A stretch of 64,000 bases of DNA from Acetomicrobium sp. S15 = DSM 107314 (GTDB lineage: Bacteria > Synergistota > Synergistia > Synergistales > Thermosynergistaceae): the NCBI RefSeq assembly GCF_016125955.1, contig NZ_JADEVE010000184.1:79601-143600 (forward strand), read 5' to 3'. Numbering within the stretch: position 1 is the stretch's first letter; every line of letters begins with the position of its first letter. The notes beneath the pieces were generated by a model that made no database searches, was not told where the DNA came from, and worked only from the letters and a program-made list of their open reading frames with translations. A program made the translations under genes and the position numbers. Positions 41,199 through 49,284 of the stretch are shown one piece after another.

Positions 41199-41477
41199 AT
41201 GGCGGTGTGCATTCGTTTGGCCAGGCATGGCCGCAAGAAATTGCCATTTTATCGCTTAGTGGTGGCGGACTCCCGCTCGCCGAGAGACGGGCGCTTTATC
41301 GAGAAAATAGGCCACTATAATCCGTTGAGGGACCCTGCCGAGATAGCGGTCGACGAAGAGAGGGCCCTATATTGGCTCAAGGCAGGGGCGAAGGCATCCG
41401 ACACGGCTCGCTCGATCCTGGTCAAAGCCGGAGTCTGGAGCAAATTCGAAGAGAGCGCAAAGGCGGGTCAGCTATAG
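41199..41477 (+). CDS. rpsP: 30S ribosomal protein S16
   Basis: 92 residues from ATG 41199, with GGAGGTG 11 bases upstream; the in-frame GTG 18 bases earlier lies inside that ribosome site. S16 features: [42 protein letters not shown] region, and [14 protein letters not shown]. Binds 16S rRNA early in 30S assembly. Directly after ffh and 2 bases before khpA. Confidence 0.96.
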   Translation: MAVCIRLARHGRKKLPFYRLVVADSRSPRDGRFIEKIGHYNPLRDPAEIAVDEERALYWLKAGAKASDTARSILVKAGVWSKFEESAKAGQL

Positions 41478-41479
41478 GT

Positions 41480-41719
41480 ATGCCGGATTATTGCCGCTTG
41501 GTCGAGGGCATCGTGAAGCAGCTCGTGACTGTAAGCGATGCCGTGAGCGTTACAGAAGAGCGCGATAGCGGCACAGTGAGGGTCAAGGTCAGCGTTGACC
41601 CTCAAGATTTGGGGCGCGTCATAGGCAGGAGAGGCGTCACGGTTAACGCCATCAGGACGGTCGTCAAGGCTGCGTCTATGAAGTCGGGCGAAAGGGTCGA
41701 GGTCGACGTCGTCGAGTGA
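41480..41719 (+). CDS. khpA: KH-domain RNA-binding protein KhpA
   Basis: 79 residues, a single KH domain with the GxxG loop in DLGRVIGRRGVTVNAIRTVV. KhpA acts as an RNA chaperone with KhpB/Jag in Gram-positive bacteria; no khpB is in this window. Position between rpsP and rimM is the conserved one. The frame upstream is open through rpsP, but the ATG at 41480 matches family starts. Confidence 0.93.
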   Translation: MPDYCRLVEGIVKQLVTVSDAVSVTEERDSGTVRVKVSVDPQDLGRVIGRRGVTVNAIRTVVKAASMKSGERVEVDVVE

Positions 41720-41782
41720 GACAATATTTCTACAGATTGTGTCCGAGGGCCGATTAAAACGAAAAGCGGAAGGTGAAAAGAG

Positions 41783-42316
41783 ATCGCAGACTCAAAGGAG
41801 CTCGTCACCGTCGGCGTAGTGGCTGGTGCTCATGGCATCAAGGGCGCAATGAGGGTGGTGCCGCTCACCGACTTTCCTGAGCGCTTCTTGAGACAGAAGG
41901 AGCTCAACCTTTATAGCGATGATGGTGAGTTTATCCGTTGCCTCCATGTCAGGATGGCAAAGTTTTTGGACGCCAAGAGAGAGTTCCTTGTAGAGGTTGA
42001 GGAGTTTGGTGATCGCGGCTCAGCGGAGTCCCTTAGGGGCATGCTCATAAAGGTGGCCAAAGAGCATCGCGCCGTCCTGCCTGATGGGCAATACTGGATA
42101 GAAGATATCGTGGGCCTCGCCGTGAAAGATCTCGCTACTGGCGAGGTCTTGGGTGAAGTTATAGACGTATTGTCGACCGGCGCTAACGACATCTATGTGG
42201 TGAAAGCTGCCTCGGGAGAGGAAAAGCTTCTCCCCGCCATAAGAGACGTTGTTCGGCGGATCGATTTAGACGAGGGAGTCATCGAGGTGACCTTGATCGA
42301 GGGGTTGTGGGAGTGA
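41783..42316 (+). CDS. rimM: 16S rRNA processing protein RimM, probable AUC start codon
   Basis: 30S maturation factor that binds S19. The first ATG/GTG/TTG in frame (GTG 41819) would remove the conserved first strand (ELVTVGVVAGAHGIKG starts before it). Upstream the frame is open only to a TGA at 41774, and the best start is ATC at 41783 with GGAAGGTG seven bases before it, as in the AUU start of infC. That gives 177 residues: a RimM N-domain and a C-terminal PRC barrel (QYWIEDIVGLAVKDLATGE ... LLPAIRDVVRRIDLDEG). Confidence 0.88.
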   Translation: MADSKELVTVGVVAGAHGIKGAMRVVPLTDFPERFLRQKELNLYSDDGEFIRCLHVRMAKFLDAKREFLVEVEEFGDRGSAESLRGMLIKVAKEHRAVLPDGQYWIEDIVGLAVKDLATGEVLGEVIDVLSTGANDIYVVKAASGEEKLLPAIRDVVRRIDLDEGVIEVTLIEGLWE

Positions 42317-43455
42317 AGCGTTTTTCTGTCATAACCGCCTTCCCCGAGATTTTCAACGGGTTTCTATCCTCGAGCATAATCGGCAGGGCTATATCCTCTG
42401 GCCTCATAGAAGTTGAGCTTTTGAACTTGCGCGACTTCGCTGAGGGCAAGCACCGGCAGGTGGACGATTATACTTACGGCGGCGGTGGTATGGTGCTGAT
42501 GGCCGAGCCGCTCTATAAGGCCGTGCAGGCAGCGTGTAGCATCTCTGGGAGGGCCATGGTCATTTTCCCCTCTCCTCAAGGGGTCATGCTGTCGCAGGAG
42601 GTAGTCGAAAGCTTGGCCCAGGAGGATCACCTGATCATCGCCTGCGGTCACTACGAGGGGGTGGACGAGCGCTTCGTGGAGAGCTGCGTGGATTTGGAGC
42701 TGTCGATAGGGGATTATGTCTTGACGGGAGGAGAGCTCCCCGCTATGGTTATAATTGACGCTGTGTCTCGTCAGCTCCCTGGTGTGGTGGGTAAGGCCGA
42801 GTCCGTCGCAGAGGATTCCTTTTTCAGGGGTTTTCTCGATCACCCTCATTACACTCGCCCTGTCGAGTGGAGAGGAAAGCGAGTCCCCGAAGTTTTGCTA
42901 TCTGGCGATCATGGCGCGGTCCTCGACTGGAGGCGAAGGCAGGCTGCAGACAGGACGATCGTCCGCAGGCCGGATCTGTTGAGCCGGGCCAATATTTTGC
43001 CCTATTTGAGCTGTGGCTTTTACGTCACGTTGTTTTCGGCGCCGGATATATCACTCGAGGAGCTCGAGCGGATATGCACGGTGTCTGGCGCTTATGGCGC
43101 AAAGAAGGTGCTCGTCGTGACGCCTCTGCAAAAACCCGTCACGACAGATTTGTCGATGGTAAAGCGCTTTTCTTCGTTAGAGAGTGCTATGTCATGGATA
43201 GGGAAGAGCGAAAAGAAGGTTCCTTATGTGGTTGGCATGACGGAAGCGCCCTGCGGCGGCGTTCATTGGCTTGAGTTGAAGAGGCGCGTCCTTGAAAGAG
43301 ACCTTCCGCTCTCCCTGGTCTTTTGTGCCGATGAGCTCCTTGCGAAGGAAGCGTCGCACTTTGACACTATGATGTGTTTGGACGAGAGGGGGGATAAAAT
43401 CCCGCTCTCTTGCGAGGTTTCGGTGGTATTAGATCGCCTGTTCGGCTCGAGGTAA
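42313..43455 (+). CDS. trmD: tRNA (guanine-N1)-methyltransferase fused to a second SPOUT domain
   Basis: TrmD makes m1G37 in tRNA to prevent frameshifting. Residues 1-240 are TrmD: the SAM-knot motifs IIACGHYEGVDERF and LSIGDYVLTGGELPAM, and the linker Asp region EDSFF. Residues about 250-380 match the RNA_Me_trans (PF09936-type) SPOUT family (ICTVSGAYGAKKVLVVTPL ... PLSCEVSVVLDRLFG), usually a separate gene beside trmD. GTG 42313 overlaps the rimM stop; GTG 42307 is an alternative start. Confidence 0.93.
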   Translation: MKRFSVITAFPEIFNGFLSSSIIGRAISSGLIEVELLNLRDFAEGKHRQVDDYTYGGGGMVLMAEPLYKAVQAACSISGRAMVIFPSPQGVMLSQEVVESLAQEDHLIIACGHYEGVDERFVESCVDLELSIGDYVLTGGELPAMVIIDAVSRQLPGVVGKAESVAEDSFFRGFLDHPHYTRPVEWRGKRVPEVLLSGDHGAVLDWRRRQAADRTIVRRPDLLSRANILPYLSCGFYVTLFSAPDISLEELERICTVSGAYGAKKVLVVTPLQKPVTTDLSMVKRFSSLESAMSWIGKSEKKVPYVVGMTEAPCGGVHWLELKRRVLERDLPLSLVFCADELLAKEASHFDTMMCLDERGDKIPLSCEVSVVLDRLFGSR

Positions 43456-43512
43456 CCGTTTGTCGTGCCAGGTCTTTCCAATTTTATTTTTGAGCGGTTG
43501 GCGTGATCGAAC

Positions 43513-43541
43513 TTTTGTCTCTTATGTGTCTATGCTACAAT
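43513..43541 (+). promoter_or_regulatory. Candidate promoter of rplS
   Basis: TTTTGT, a 17-base spacer and TACAAT with a TGC extension (43533-43541). The 174-base gap between trmD and rplS leaves about 80 bases of leader. Confidence 0.5.
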
Positions 43542-43629
43542 GCAACGGAGCAACATGCGCTGTGACCGAATCTTGTTTTTTTAAAACATTTGACTTTATC
43601 GAGAAAGAATTTAGAAGGAGGATATAGCG

Positions 43630-43980
43630 ATGGACCCAAGGGTCGCTCTTATAGAGAGGCGTTTTAAAACCAAGGAAGTGCCGGATTTCAGGCCAGGCGA
43701 TACCGTGAAAGTGCACGTTAAAGTCTCGGAGGCCAATAGGCAGCGTATCCAGATCTTTGAAGGCGTTGTAATAGCGAGGAAGCATGGCGGCGTCAGAGAG
43801 ACCTTTACAGTGCGCAAGGTCTCCGGCGGCGTAGGGGTGGAGCGCATCTTCCCCCTTTATTCTCCGGTCATAGACAAGATCGAGATTGTGCGTAGGGGCA
43901 AGGTGAGGAGGGCCAAACTCTACTACCTGCGCAAGCTCAGCGGTAAAGCCGCCCGCATAAAGGAAGCTCGAAGACGATAG
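43630..43980 (+). CDS. rplS: 50S ribosomal protein L19
   Basis: 116 residues with AAGGAGG upstream of the ATG. L19 features: [26 protein letters not shown] and [32 protein letters not shown]. It sits at the 30S-50S interface. Keeps the standard order after trmD but has its own promoter-like signals. Confidence 0.96.
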   Translation: MDPRVALIERRFKTKEVPDFRPGDTVKVHVKVSEANRQRIQIFEGVVIARKHGGVRETFTVRKVSGGVGVERIFPLYSPVIDKIEIVRRGKVRRAKLYYLRKLSGKAARIKEARRR

Positions 43981-44062
43981 AGGATTGTGAATTTGTCAGC
44001 TCGCGCAAAAGCGCAAAGGTGCGGCTTTCTTCCGCAGATGAGCGGCAAAGGCCCGGACAGCC

Positions 44063-44092
44063 TTGACGGATTTGCGCCCCGGTTGCTATAAT
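44063..44092 (+). promoter_or_regulatory. Strong promoter of the tRNA-Leu gene
   Basis: TTGACG (44063-44068), an 18-base spacer and TATAAT (44087-44092) with a TGC extension; the tRNA begins 13 bases after the -10. Confidence 0.8.
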
Positions 44093-44104
44093 CGCTGGCG
44101 TAGT

Positions 44105-44189
44105 GCCGAGGTGGTGGAACTGGTAGACACGCACGTTTGAGGGGCGTGTGGGGAAACCCATGGGGGTTCGAGTCCCCCCCTCGGCACCA
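44105..44189 (+). tRNA. tRNA-Leu (anticodon GAG)
   Basis: 85 bases. Acceptor arms GCCGAGG/CCTCGGC, discriminator A, and encoded CCA. The anticodon loop TTGAGGG has GAG at 34-36 (reads CUC/CUU). A long variable arm and GGTTCGAGTCC T-arm are present, as in class II tRNAs. Confidence 0.95.
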
Positions 44190-44300
44190 TTTTTGTGCCC
44201 TTTTACCTCTTTTTGCTTCGAAGGCGAGAATTGCCGCCCTCTCTTCCGCATAGTTCGCTTCAAGGTGTATAGTTGTGGTCGTAAGAATAAAAAACGCTAC

Positions 44301-44325
44301 GGAGGCTTAGGTCATCAGAGCCTCC
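44301..44325 (+). promoter_or_regulatory. Leader stem-loop before the acyl-CoA synthetase gene
   Basis: 7-bp stem GGAGGCT/AGCCTCC with an 11-base loop, 35 bases upstream of the start codon, no U-tract. Possible mRNA leader structure; function unknown. Confidence 0.35.
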
Positions 44326-44360
44326 ATAAGTGCTTGTGTCTTAAGCGAGGAGGGAAAGCC

Positions 44361-46448
44361 GTGCCGCAAGACCTTAACGCGTTGCTTTGCCCTAAGAGCG
44401 TGGCGGTAGTTGGGGCTTCGTCCAATTTAGAAAGCATCTCAGGTAGGCCTTTGAAGCTGCTGCTGCGATATAAATTCGACGGGCGCATTTACCCCGTCAA
44501 TCCAAAGTACGAATCTCTCCATGGCCTTCCGTGTTTCCCCGATGTTTTGTCGTTGCCGGAGACCCCCGATGTGGCTCTGATCGCTGTTCGCTCCTCTCTT
44601 GTGCCTGAGGTGATCGAGCAGTGCGCGGCGCGGCGCGTTCCTTTTGTGGTGATCTTTTCCTCCGGCTTTGCCGAGAGCGGCGACGCGACTTCTCAGGAGC
44701 GGGTGATCGAGCTCGCCAGAAAAGGCGGCGTGCGAATAGTGGGGCCTAATTGCCAGGGACTTGCGAACCTCGCACGGGGCATCCCTTTGAGCTTTTCTGC
44801 CTCCCTCGACAGCGATAGGCCTTGTAAAGGTCCGGTGGCATATGTGTCCCAGAGTGGCGCCTTCGGATTTTCGTCGTATTCGCTCGCTGTGGACGGAGGG
44901 GTCGGCTTTCGTTACGTCGTGACGACCGGCAACCAGGCGGATCTGGATGTGGTGGATTTCGGCATGCACTTTTTAAAGGATCCAGAGGTGCGCCTCCTGC
45001 TCGTTTATCTGGAAGGGTTGAACGACGGAGAGCGTTTTTTGGAGTTGCTGCGGACCGCCAAGGAGAAGGAGATCCCTGTGGCAGTATTGAAGGCCGGCAA
45101 GAGCCCATCGGCGCAGGCTGCGGCGAAGAGTCACACCGCAGCCGTTGCCGGGGACAGGGTCGTGTGGGAAGCGGTTTTGCGGCAATATGGAGCTATAGAG
45201 CTCGATGATGTAGAGGACATGATAGACTTAGGCATTGCCTTTGCTGCGCCGCAGCGCCCGGAAGGCAAGAGGGTGGCGATACTGACAACGTCCGGCGGCG
45301 CCGGCATAATCATGGCAGATCGATGTTCCGATCTTGGCCTTGATGTGCCTCGTTTTTCGCCGCAAATCCAGGAGCGCATAGCAGCGCACATTCCGCCATT
45401 CGGGTCTCCCGCCAATCCCGTCGACATGACCGCTCAGGTCATAAACGATCCGGAGGGTTTTCCTATATGCCTCGATTCTGCGCTCTCTTCCGGCGAGGCA
45501 GATGCCGTAGTCTGCATAATATCCATGATCACGGGCAGCTCTGGGCAGGCAATGGCGGACGAGCTGGAGAGGGCCTTTCGCCGTTCCTCCAAGCCTATCC
45601 TATGCTCTTGGCTTATAGATGAAGAACATGGAGGGCAGTTTTTGAAGCAGCTTCACGCTGCAGGCCTGCCGGTCTATCGCAGCCTGCGGAGGTGCGCCTT
45701 TGCACTGGCCTCGATGGTCAAGTGGCAGACCGGTAGAGCGCCGATGCGTCCCGCGATCGAAGCTTCTGTCCCCTTTCTCTCGACGCTGCCCGAAGAGCTG
45801 ACGGAGTACGATTCCAAATTGCTCCTCGCCCATTACGGGGTCCCCATCACCAGGGAAAAACTCTGTTTGAGCCTGGAAGAAGCGCTCTCTGCGGCTAACG
45901 ACATCGGTTTTCCCGTGGCTTTAAAGGTCATTTCCCCCCAGATCTTGCACAAGACCGAGGCCGGCGTCGTTGCCCTTCGCCTCAGCGACGAAGAGGAGGT
46001 ACGGAATGCCTATGGCAGGCTCCTCGAACGCGCGCGTCGCTTCGACAAAGATGCCCAGATCAAAGGAGTGCTCGTCCAAGAGATGGTCGAGGGCGGGCTT
46101 GAGTGTATGATAGGGGCGAAAAGGGATCCCGTCTTTGGCCCAATCATAGCCGTGGGTTTGGGCGGAATATACGTCGAGGTTTTGAGAGACGTGGCACTGC
46201 GTCGCTGTCCCGTAGATGAAGAGGAAGCGTTGGAGATGGTGCGATCGCTGAAAGGCTTCCCGCTTTTGGCCGGTGCCCGCGGGAGTACCAAAAAGGACAT
46301 TTCGGCTTTGGCGGATATGACCAGGCGGATCTCGGAGCTGGCTTATGTGGAGAAGGACTTGAAGGAGCTCGATGTCAACCCGGTCATCGTGCTGGATGAA
46401 GGGCATGGCGCTGTGGCTGTAGATGCCTTAGCGTTGAGGGGCAAATGA
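44361..46448 (+). CDS. Acetate/acyl-CoA ligase (ADP-forming), alpha and beta subunits fused
   Basis: Makes ATP from an acyl-CoA, ADP and phosphate, the energy-yielding end of amino-acid fermentation. 695 residues from GTG 44361 (GAGGAGGG six bases upstream); the open frame further upstream crosses the tRNA and is not coding. Order: CoA-binding domain (LLCPKSVAVVGASSNLES), succinyl-CoA-ligase-like domain with the phospho-His loop AAKSHTAAVAGD, then an ATP-grasp beta part (LLLAHYGVPITREKL ... ALKVISPQILHKTEAGVV ... ELDVNPVIVL). The substrate (acetate or branched/aryl acids) cannot be told. Confidence 0.92.
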   Translation: MPQDLNALLCPKSVAVVGASSNLESISGRPLKLLLRYKFDGRIYPVNPKYESLHGLPCFPDVLSLPETPDVALIAVRSSLVPEVIEQCAARRVPFVVIFSSGFAESGDATSQERVIELARKGGVRIVGPNCQGLANLARGIPLSFSASLDSDRPCKGPVAYVSQSGAFGFSSYSLAVDGGVGFRYVVTTGNQADLDVVDFGMHFLKDPEVRLLLVYLEGLNDGERFLELLRTAKEKEIPVAVLKAGKSPSAQAAAKSHTAAVAGDRVVWEAVLRQYGAIELDDVEDMIDLGIAFAAPQRPEGKRVAILTTSGGAGIIMADRCSDLGLDVPRFSPQIQERIAAHIPPFGSPANPVDMTAQVINDPEGFPICLDSALSSGEADAVVCIISMITGSSGQAMADELERAFRRSSKPILCSWLIDEEHGGQFLKQLHAAGLPVYRSLRRCAFALASMVKWQTGRAPMRPAIEASVPFLSTLPEELTEYDSKLLLAHYGVPITREKLCLSLEEALSAANDIGFPVALKVISPQILHKTEAGVVALRLSDEEEVRNAYGRLLERARRFDKDAQIKGVLVQEMVEGGLECMIGAKRDPVFGPIIAVGLGGIYVEVLRDVALRRCPVDEEEALEMVRSLKGFPLLAGARGSTKKDISALADMTRRISELAYVEKDLKELDVNPVIVLDEGHGAVAVDALALRGK

Positions 46449-46451
46449 TAG

Positions 46452-47048
46452 ATGGATTGGCTCTGGGTGCTTTTCGGTTACCTTTTCGGCTCCATCCCGA
46501 CAGGCTATCTGGTGGTCAAGGCCATCCGCGGCGAGGATATACGGCGCTATGGTTCCGGCAATATAGGAGCCACCAACGTGGGTCGCCTTTTAGGCAGGAG
46601 GTGGGCCATGGCGGTCGGTGCCTTCGATATCGTCAAAGGCGGTTTGGCCGTAACGTTGGCTCGCCCATGGGCGGACGACCACCTCATTTTGGCCCTGGTG
46701 GGCGTGGCCAGCGTTTGTGGGCATGTATTCCCGCTTTGGCTGAAATTTAGAGGAGGCAAGGGCGTAGCCACCACTTTCGGCGTCGTCTTCTCCTATCACC
46801 CACTGGTCGCCTTGGCGAGCGGCGCCTTGTGGTGGATCTTGGTTCGTCTCTTTCGCTATGTATCCCTCGCCTCGATGATTTCTCTGTCATGTGCGCCGTT
46901 CTTCTTTTGGCTGCTGGGAGCAGATCGCGTCTATATCTTTGCCACCGCCTCATTGGCAGTGCTTACGATCGCGAGGCATAAGGACAATATAGATAGGCTG
47001 CTTTCCGGCACGGAAAACCGCGTGGGCAGGCCCGCCAAGGGGCCTTGA
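46452..47048 (+). CDS. plsY: Glycerol-3-phosphate acyltransferase PlsY
   Basis: Membrane enzyme using acyl-phosphate to acylate glycerol-3-phosphate, first step of phospholipid synthesis. 198 residues, about five helices. Conserved motifs: GSIPTGYLVVK, RRYGSGNIGATNVGR, GHVFPLWLKFRGGKGVATTFG and RHKDNIDRLLSGTE. It starts 3 bases after the synthetase stop. Confidence 0.94.
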   Translation: MDWLWVLFGYLFGSIPTGYLVVKAIRGEDIRRYGSGNIGATNVGRLLGRRWAMAVGAFDIVKGGLAVTLARPWADDHLILALVGVASVCGHVFPLWLKFRGGKGVATTFGVVFSYHPLVALASGALWWILVRLFRYVSLASMISLSCAPFFFWLLGADRVYIFATASLAVLTIARHKDNIDRLLSGTENRVGRPAKGP

Positions 47049-47071
47049 CAACGCTTGGGATGTGCTATAAA
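47045..47071 (+). promoter_or_regulatory. Possible promoter overlapping the plsY stop
   Basis: TTGACA (47045-47050) and TATAAA (47066-47071) with a TGC extension; the 15-base spacer is short. It could drive tadA and the downstream tRNA and SRP RNA genes. If used, tadA must start downstream of it. Confidence 0.4.
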
Positions 47072-47548
47072 TTGACTGTGCCTCGAAATGCCTCCGCAAG
47101 GGATTTGTATTTTATGCGCCTGGCCTTGGAGGAAGCGAGAAAAGGAGTTTTTAGGGGCGAAGTGCCGGTGGGGGCGGTGGTGACAAGGAACGATGCTTTG
47201 GTTGCAAGCGCTCGCAATCGCCGCGAAGAACTGAAAGACCCCACAGCTCACGCCGAGATTCTGGTGCTGAGAGAGGCTTCTTACGAGCTCGGCGATTGGA
47301 GGTTAGAGGGTTGCGTCTTATATGTCACCCTCGAACCATGCCTTATGTGCGCCGGGGCGATTTTGCAAACCCGCATAAAGCGAGTCCTCTACGGTGCCCA
47401 GGATCCGAAGGGCGGGGCGTGCGGTTCCATCTATGATCTTTTGAACGATGGCAGGGTGTCGCCGCGGCGGGAGGTCGTAGGGGGCGTCTTAGAAGAAGAG
47501 AGCAGCGAGCTGTTGCGAAGCTTCTTTTACTCGAGGCGTAAGGCTTAA
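47045..47548 (+). CDS. tadA: tRNA adenosine-34 deaminase
   Basis: Converts A34 to inosine in tRNA-Arg(ACG). Zinc cytidine-deaminase fold: catalytic DPTAHAEIL and zinc Cys pair LEPCLMCAGAIL, then the substrate loop RVLYGAQDPKGGACGS. Frame length 167 residues from TTG 47045, which overlaps the plsY stop; ATG 47060, GTG 47078 or the later ATG before RLALEEARKG (the usual family N-terminus) are alternatives, so the first 23 residues may not be real. Confidence 0.92.
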   Translation: MTTLGMCYKLTVPRNASARDLYFMRLALEEARKGVFRGEVPVGAVVTRNDALVASARNRREELKDPTAHAEILVLREASYELGDWRLEGCVLYVTLEPCLMCAGAILQTRIKRVLYGAQDPKGGACGSIYDLLNDGRVSPRREVVGGVLEEESSELLRSFFYSRRKA

Positions 47549-47559
47549 GCATCGAATGT

Positions 47560-47652
47560 GGAGAGATGGCCGAGAGGACGAAGGCGGTCGACTCGAAATC
47601 GACTAGGCGGTTCGAAGCCGCCTCGTGGGTTCGAATCCCACTCTCTCCGCCA
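47560..47652 (+). tRNA. tRNA-Ser (anticodon CGA)
   Basis: 93 bases with acceptor GGAGAGA/TCTCTCC, discriminator G, encoded CCA. Anticodon stem GTCGA/TCGAC closes loop CTCGAAA (anticodon CGA, reads UCG). Long variable arm with GGCGG/CCGCC and GGTTCGAATCC T-arm, typical of serine tRNA. Confidence 0.95.
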
Positions 47653-47669
47653 TGTAGATAGCGTTCAAC

Positions 47670-47762
47670 GGAGAGGTGGCCGAGAGGCCCAAGGCGCTCG
47701 CCTGGAGAGCGAGTAAGCGGTTAGAAGCCGCTTCGTGGGTTCAAATCCCACCCTCTCCGCCA
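47670..47762 (+). tRNA. tRNA-Ser (anticodon GGA)
   Basis: 93 bases with acceptor GGAGAGG/CCTCTCC, discriminator G, encoded CCA. Anticodon stem CTCGC/GCGAG closes loop CTGGAGA (anticodon GGA, reads UCC/UCU). Long variable arm. It lies 17 bases after the first tRNA-Ser and shares much of its sequence, so the pair probably arose by duplication. Confidence 0.95.
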
Positions 47763-47769
47763 AAGTTGC

Positions 47770-47874
47770 GGGGGGCCCGGCCCCGTGCGGCGAAGGCCCG
47801 TGAACCCCGCCAGGCCCGGAAGGGAGCAACGGTAAGCGGTAACCTTCGGGTGCCACGGCGAAGCTGGGCTTCCC
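47770..47874 (+). ncRNA. ffs: Signal recognition particle RNA (4.5S type)
   Basis: About 105 bases that fold into one long hairpin: 5' GGGGGGCCCGGC pairs with 3' GCTGGGCTTCCC. The apical part has the Ffh-binding signature GGCCCGGAAGGGAGCAAC and the conserved TGAACCCCGCC. It starts 7 bases after tRNA-Ser(GGA) and is probably processed from the same transcript. A T-run (ATTTTTG, about 47880-47886) follows, consistent with transcription ending there. Confidence 0.93.
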
Positions 47875-47898
47875 GCTCATATTTTTGCGCGTTGCCAA

Positions 47899-48234
47899 TT
47901 ATTCTTCCTCGGCCTTTTCTTCTTGCGCGAGCAGTGGCGCTATGTCCAGGAGGGTGCTCACGACCGTCTCGAGCTCTTCCAAACTCTTTTCAGTCGGCTT
48001 GCCCTCTCTGAAGCATTTGTGAACGTAGCCCTTCAGTATCTCTATACAGGTTTGCTGCATGGCCTTGCGGGCGGCCGATAGTTGGATTAGGATGTCGCGG
48101 CAGGGTCTGTCTTCGACGATCATGCGCTGGATTCCGCGAAGTTGGCCCTCTACGCGCTTTAACCTGTTCAGGATTGCCCTTTTTTCCGGTGCAACGTCCT
48201 CAACTTGTTGCACGAGAGCACTTTTAGCCACCAT
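47899..48234 (-). CDS. CsoR/CstR-family (DUF156) transcriptional regulator
   Basis: 111-residue all-helical repressor of the CsoR family: ILNRLKRVEGQLRGIQRMIVEDRPC, then ISAARKAMQ-like core QLSAARKAMQQTCIEIL and YVHKC. Copper-sensing CsoR uses Cys-His-Cys at positions equivalent to 45, 70 and 74. Here Cys45 and Cys74 are kept but position 70 is Tyr (a His sits at 72). That pattern is closer to CstR-type persulfide sensors. No target transporter or sulfur gene is adjacent. GGGGG upstream of ATG; convergent with the SRP RNA. Confidence 0.88.
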   Translation of the reverse strand: MVAKSALVQQVEDVAPEKRAILNRLKRVEGQLRGIQRMIVEDRPCRDILIQLSAARKAMQQTCIEILKGYVHKCFREGKPTEKSLEELETVVSTLLDIAPLLAQEEKAEEE

Positions 48235-48288
48235 CCGAACCCCCTATGAGTATTTGATCCCTTTCGCTCAATGTTAAGCGTTGAGAGC

Positions 48289-48318
48289 TTGAAGGTCAAC
48301 TGCAAGCTATGGTATACT
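48289..48318 (+). promoter_or_regulatory. Promoter of rpsB-tsf
   Basis: TTGAAG (48289-48294), an 18-base spacer and TATACT (48313-48318) with a TGG extension. It leaves a leader of about 105 bases before rpsB. Confidence 0.7.
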
Positions 48319-48431
48319 TCCCCGTGGCTTAAACACACACATCGTCTGATGTCCCTGGGGGTGCCCTTAAAAGAGAGTGCCAGGGGCAGGAGAGGGCGGT
48401 GGAGGAAGGACAACCAAAAGGAGGGAAAGCA

Positions 48432-49283
48432 TTGGCAATCGTTTCGATGAAACAGCTTTTGGAAAGCGGTGTTCACTTCGGACACCAAACCAGGCGTTGG
48501 AACCCCAAGATGAAGCCCTACATATTTGCCGAAAGGAACGGCATCTACATAGTCGATCTCCAGAAGACGGTAAAAGGGCTTGAGAGGGCGTACGATTTCC
48601 TGAGGGAGGTCTCGAAGGGCGGCGGAAGCGTGTTATTTGTGGGAACCAAGAGGCAGGCCCAGGAGACAATCGCCGAGGAGGCCCAGCGCTGCGGGCAGTT
48701 TTATATCAACCAACGCTGGCTCGGAGGACTGCTCACGAACTTCCAAACCATAGCACGGCGGGTGCGCTATATGATCCGACTCCAAGAGATGGAGGAGTCC
48801 GGCGAGTTCGAGCGTTATCCCAAGAAGGAAGTCATCAAGCTTCGAAAAGAGCGCGCGAAACTGGAGAAATACCTTTCTGGGATCCGCGACATGAAGGATA
48901 TCCCCGATGCGTTATACGTGGTCGACCCGCGGCGGGAGGAGATCGCAGTTAAAGAAGCCCACAAGCTCGGCATACCTGTCGTAGCTATTGTGGACACTAA
49001 TTGTGACCCCGAACTCATCAATTTCCCGATACCGGGCAACGATGATGCCATAAGGGCCATCAAGCTGATCACCTCTCTGATGGCGGATGCCATAATCGAG
49101 GGGCGACAAGGCATCGATGGCACCTTGACGGTCAAAGAGGCAGAGACAGAAGAGGAGCCCGAAACGGAGGAGACCGAGGAAGTGATCTCCGTCAGGGAGA
49201 AACTCCACGAAACGTATGCGGAAGTTGAAGAAGAACTCGTGGAAGAAGAATTGGAAGGGCGCAAAGGCTGGAAGGAGGATTGA
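48432..49283 (+). CDS. rpsB: 30S ribosomal protein S2
   Basis: 283 residues from TTG 48432, which has AAAGGAGGG seven bases upstream and gives the family N-terminus ([18 protein letters not shown]). Motifs: [39 protein letters not shown] and [22 protein letters not shown]. The C-terminal 45 residues are a strongly acidic tail ([11 protein letters not shown]). Binds the 30S head-body junction. tsf follows after one base. Confidence 0.96.
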   Translation: MAIVSMKQLLESGVHFGHQTRRWNPKMKPYIFAERNGIYIVDLQKTVKGLERAYDFLREVSKGGGSVLFVGTKRQAQETIAEEAQRCGQFYINQRWLGGLLTNFQTIARRVRYMIRLQEMEESGEFERYPKKEVIKLRKERAKLEKYLSGIRDMKDIPDALYVVDPRREEIAVKEAHKLGIPVVAIVDTNCDPELINFPIPGNDDAIRAIKLITSLMADAIIEGRQGIDGTLTVKEAETEEEPETEETEEVISVREKLHETYAEVEEELVEEELEGRKGWKED

Positions 49284-49284
49284 C

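Noticed and set aside
44148..44360. N-terminal extension of the acyl-CoA synthetase frame
   Set aside because: It runs through the 3' half of tRNA-Leu; the GTG at 44361 has a good ribosome site and matches the family N-terminus.
45921..46406. 161-codon minus-strand frame within the ADP-forming acyl-CoA synthetase
   Set aside because: Fully antisense to a conserved ATP-grasp domain with no independent coding evidence.
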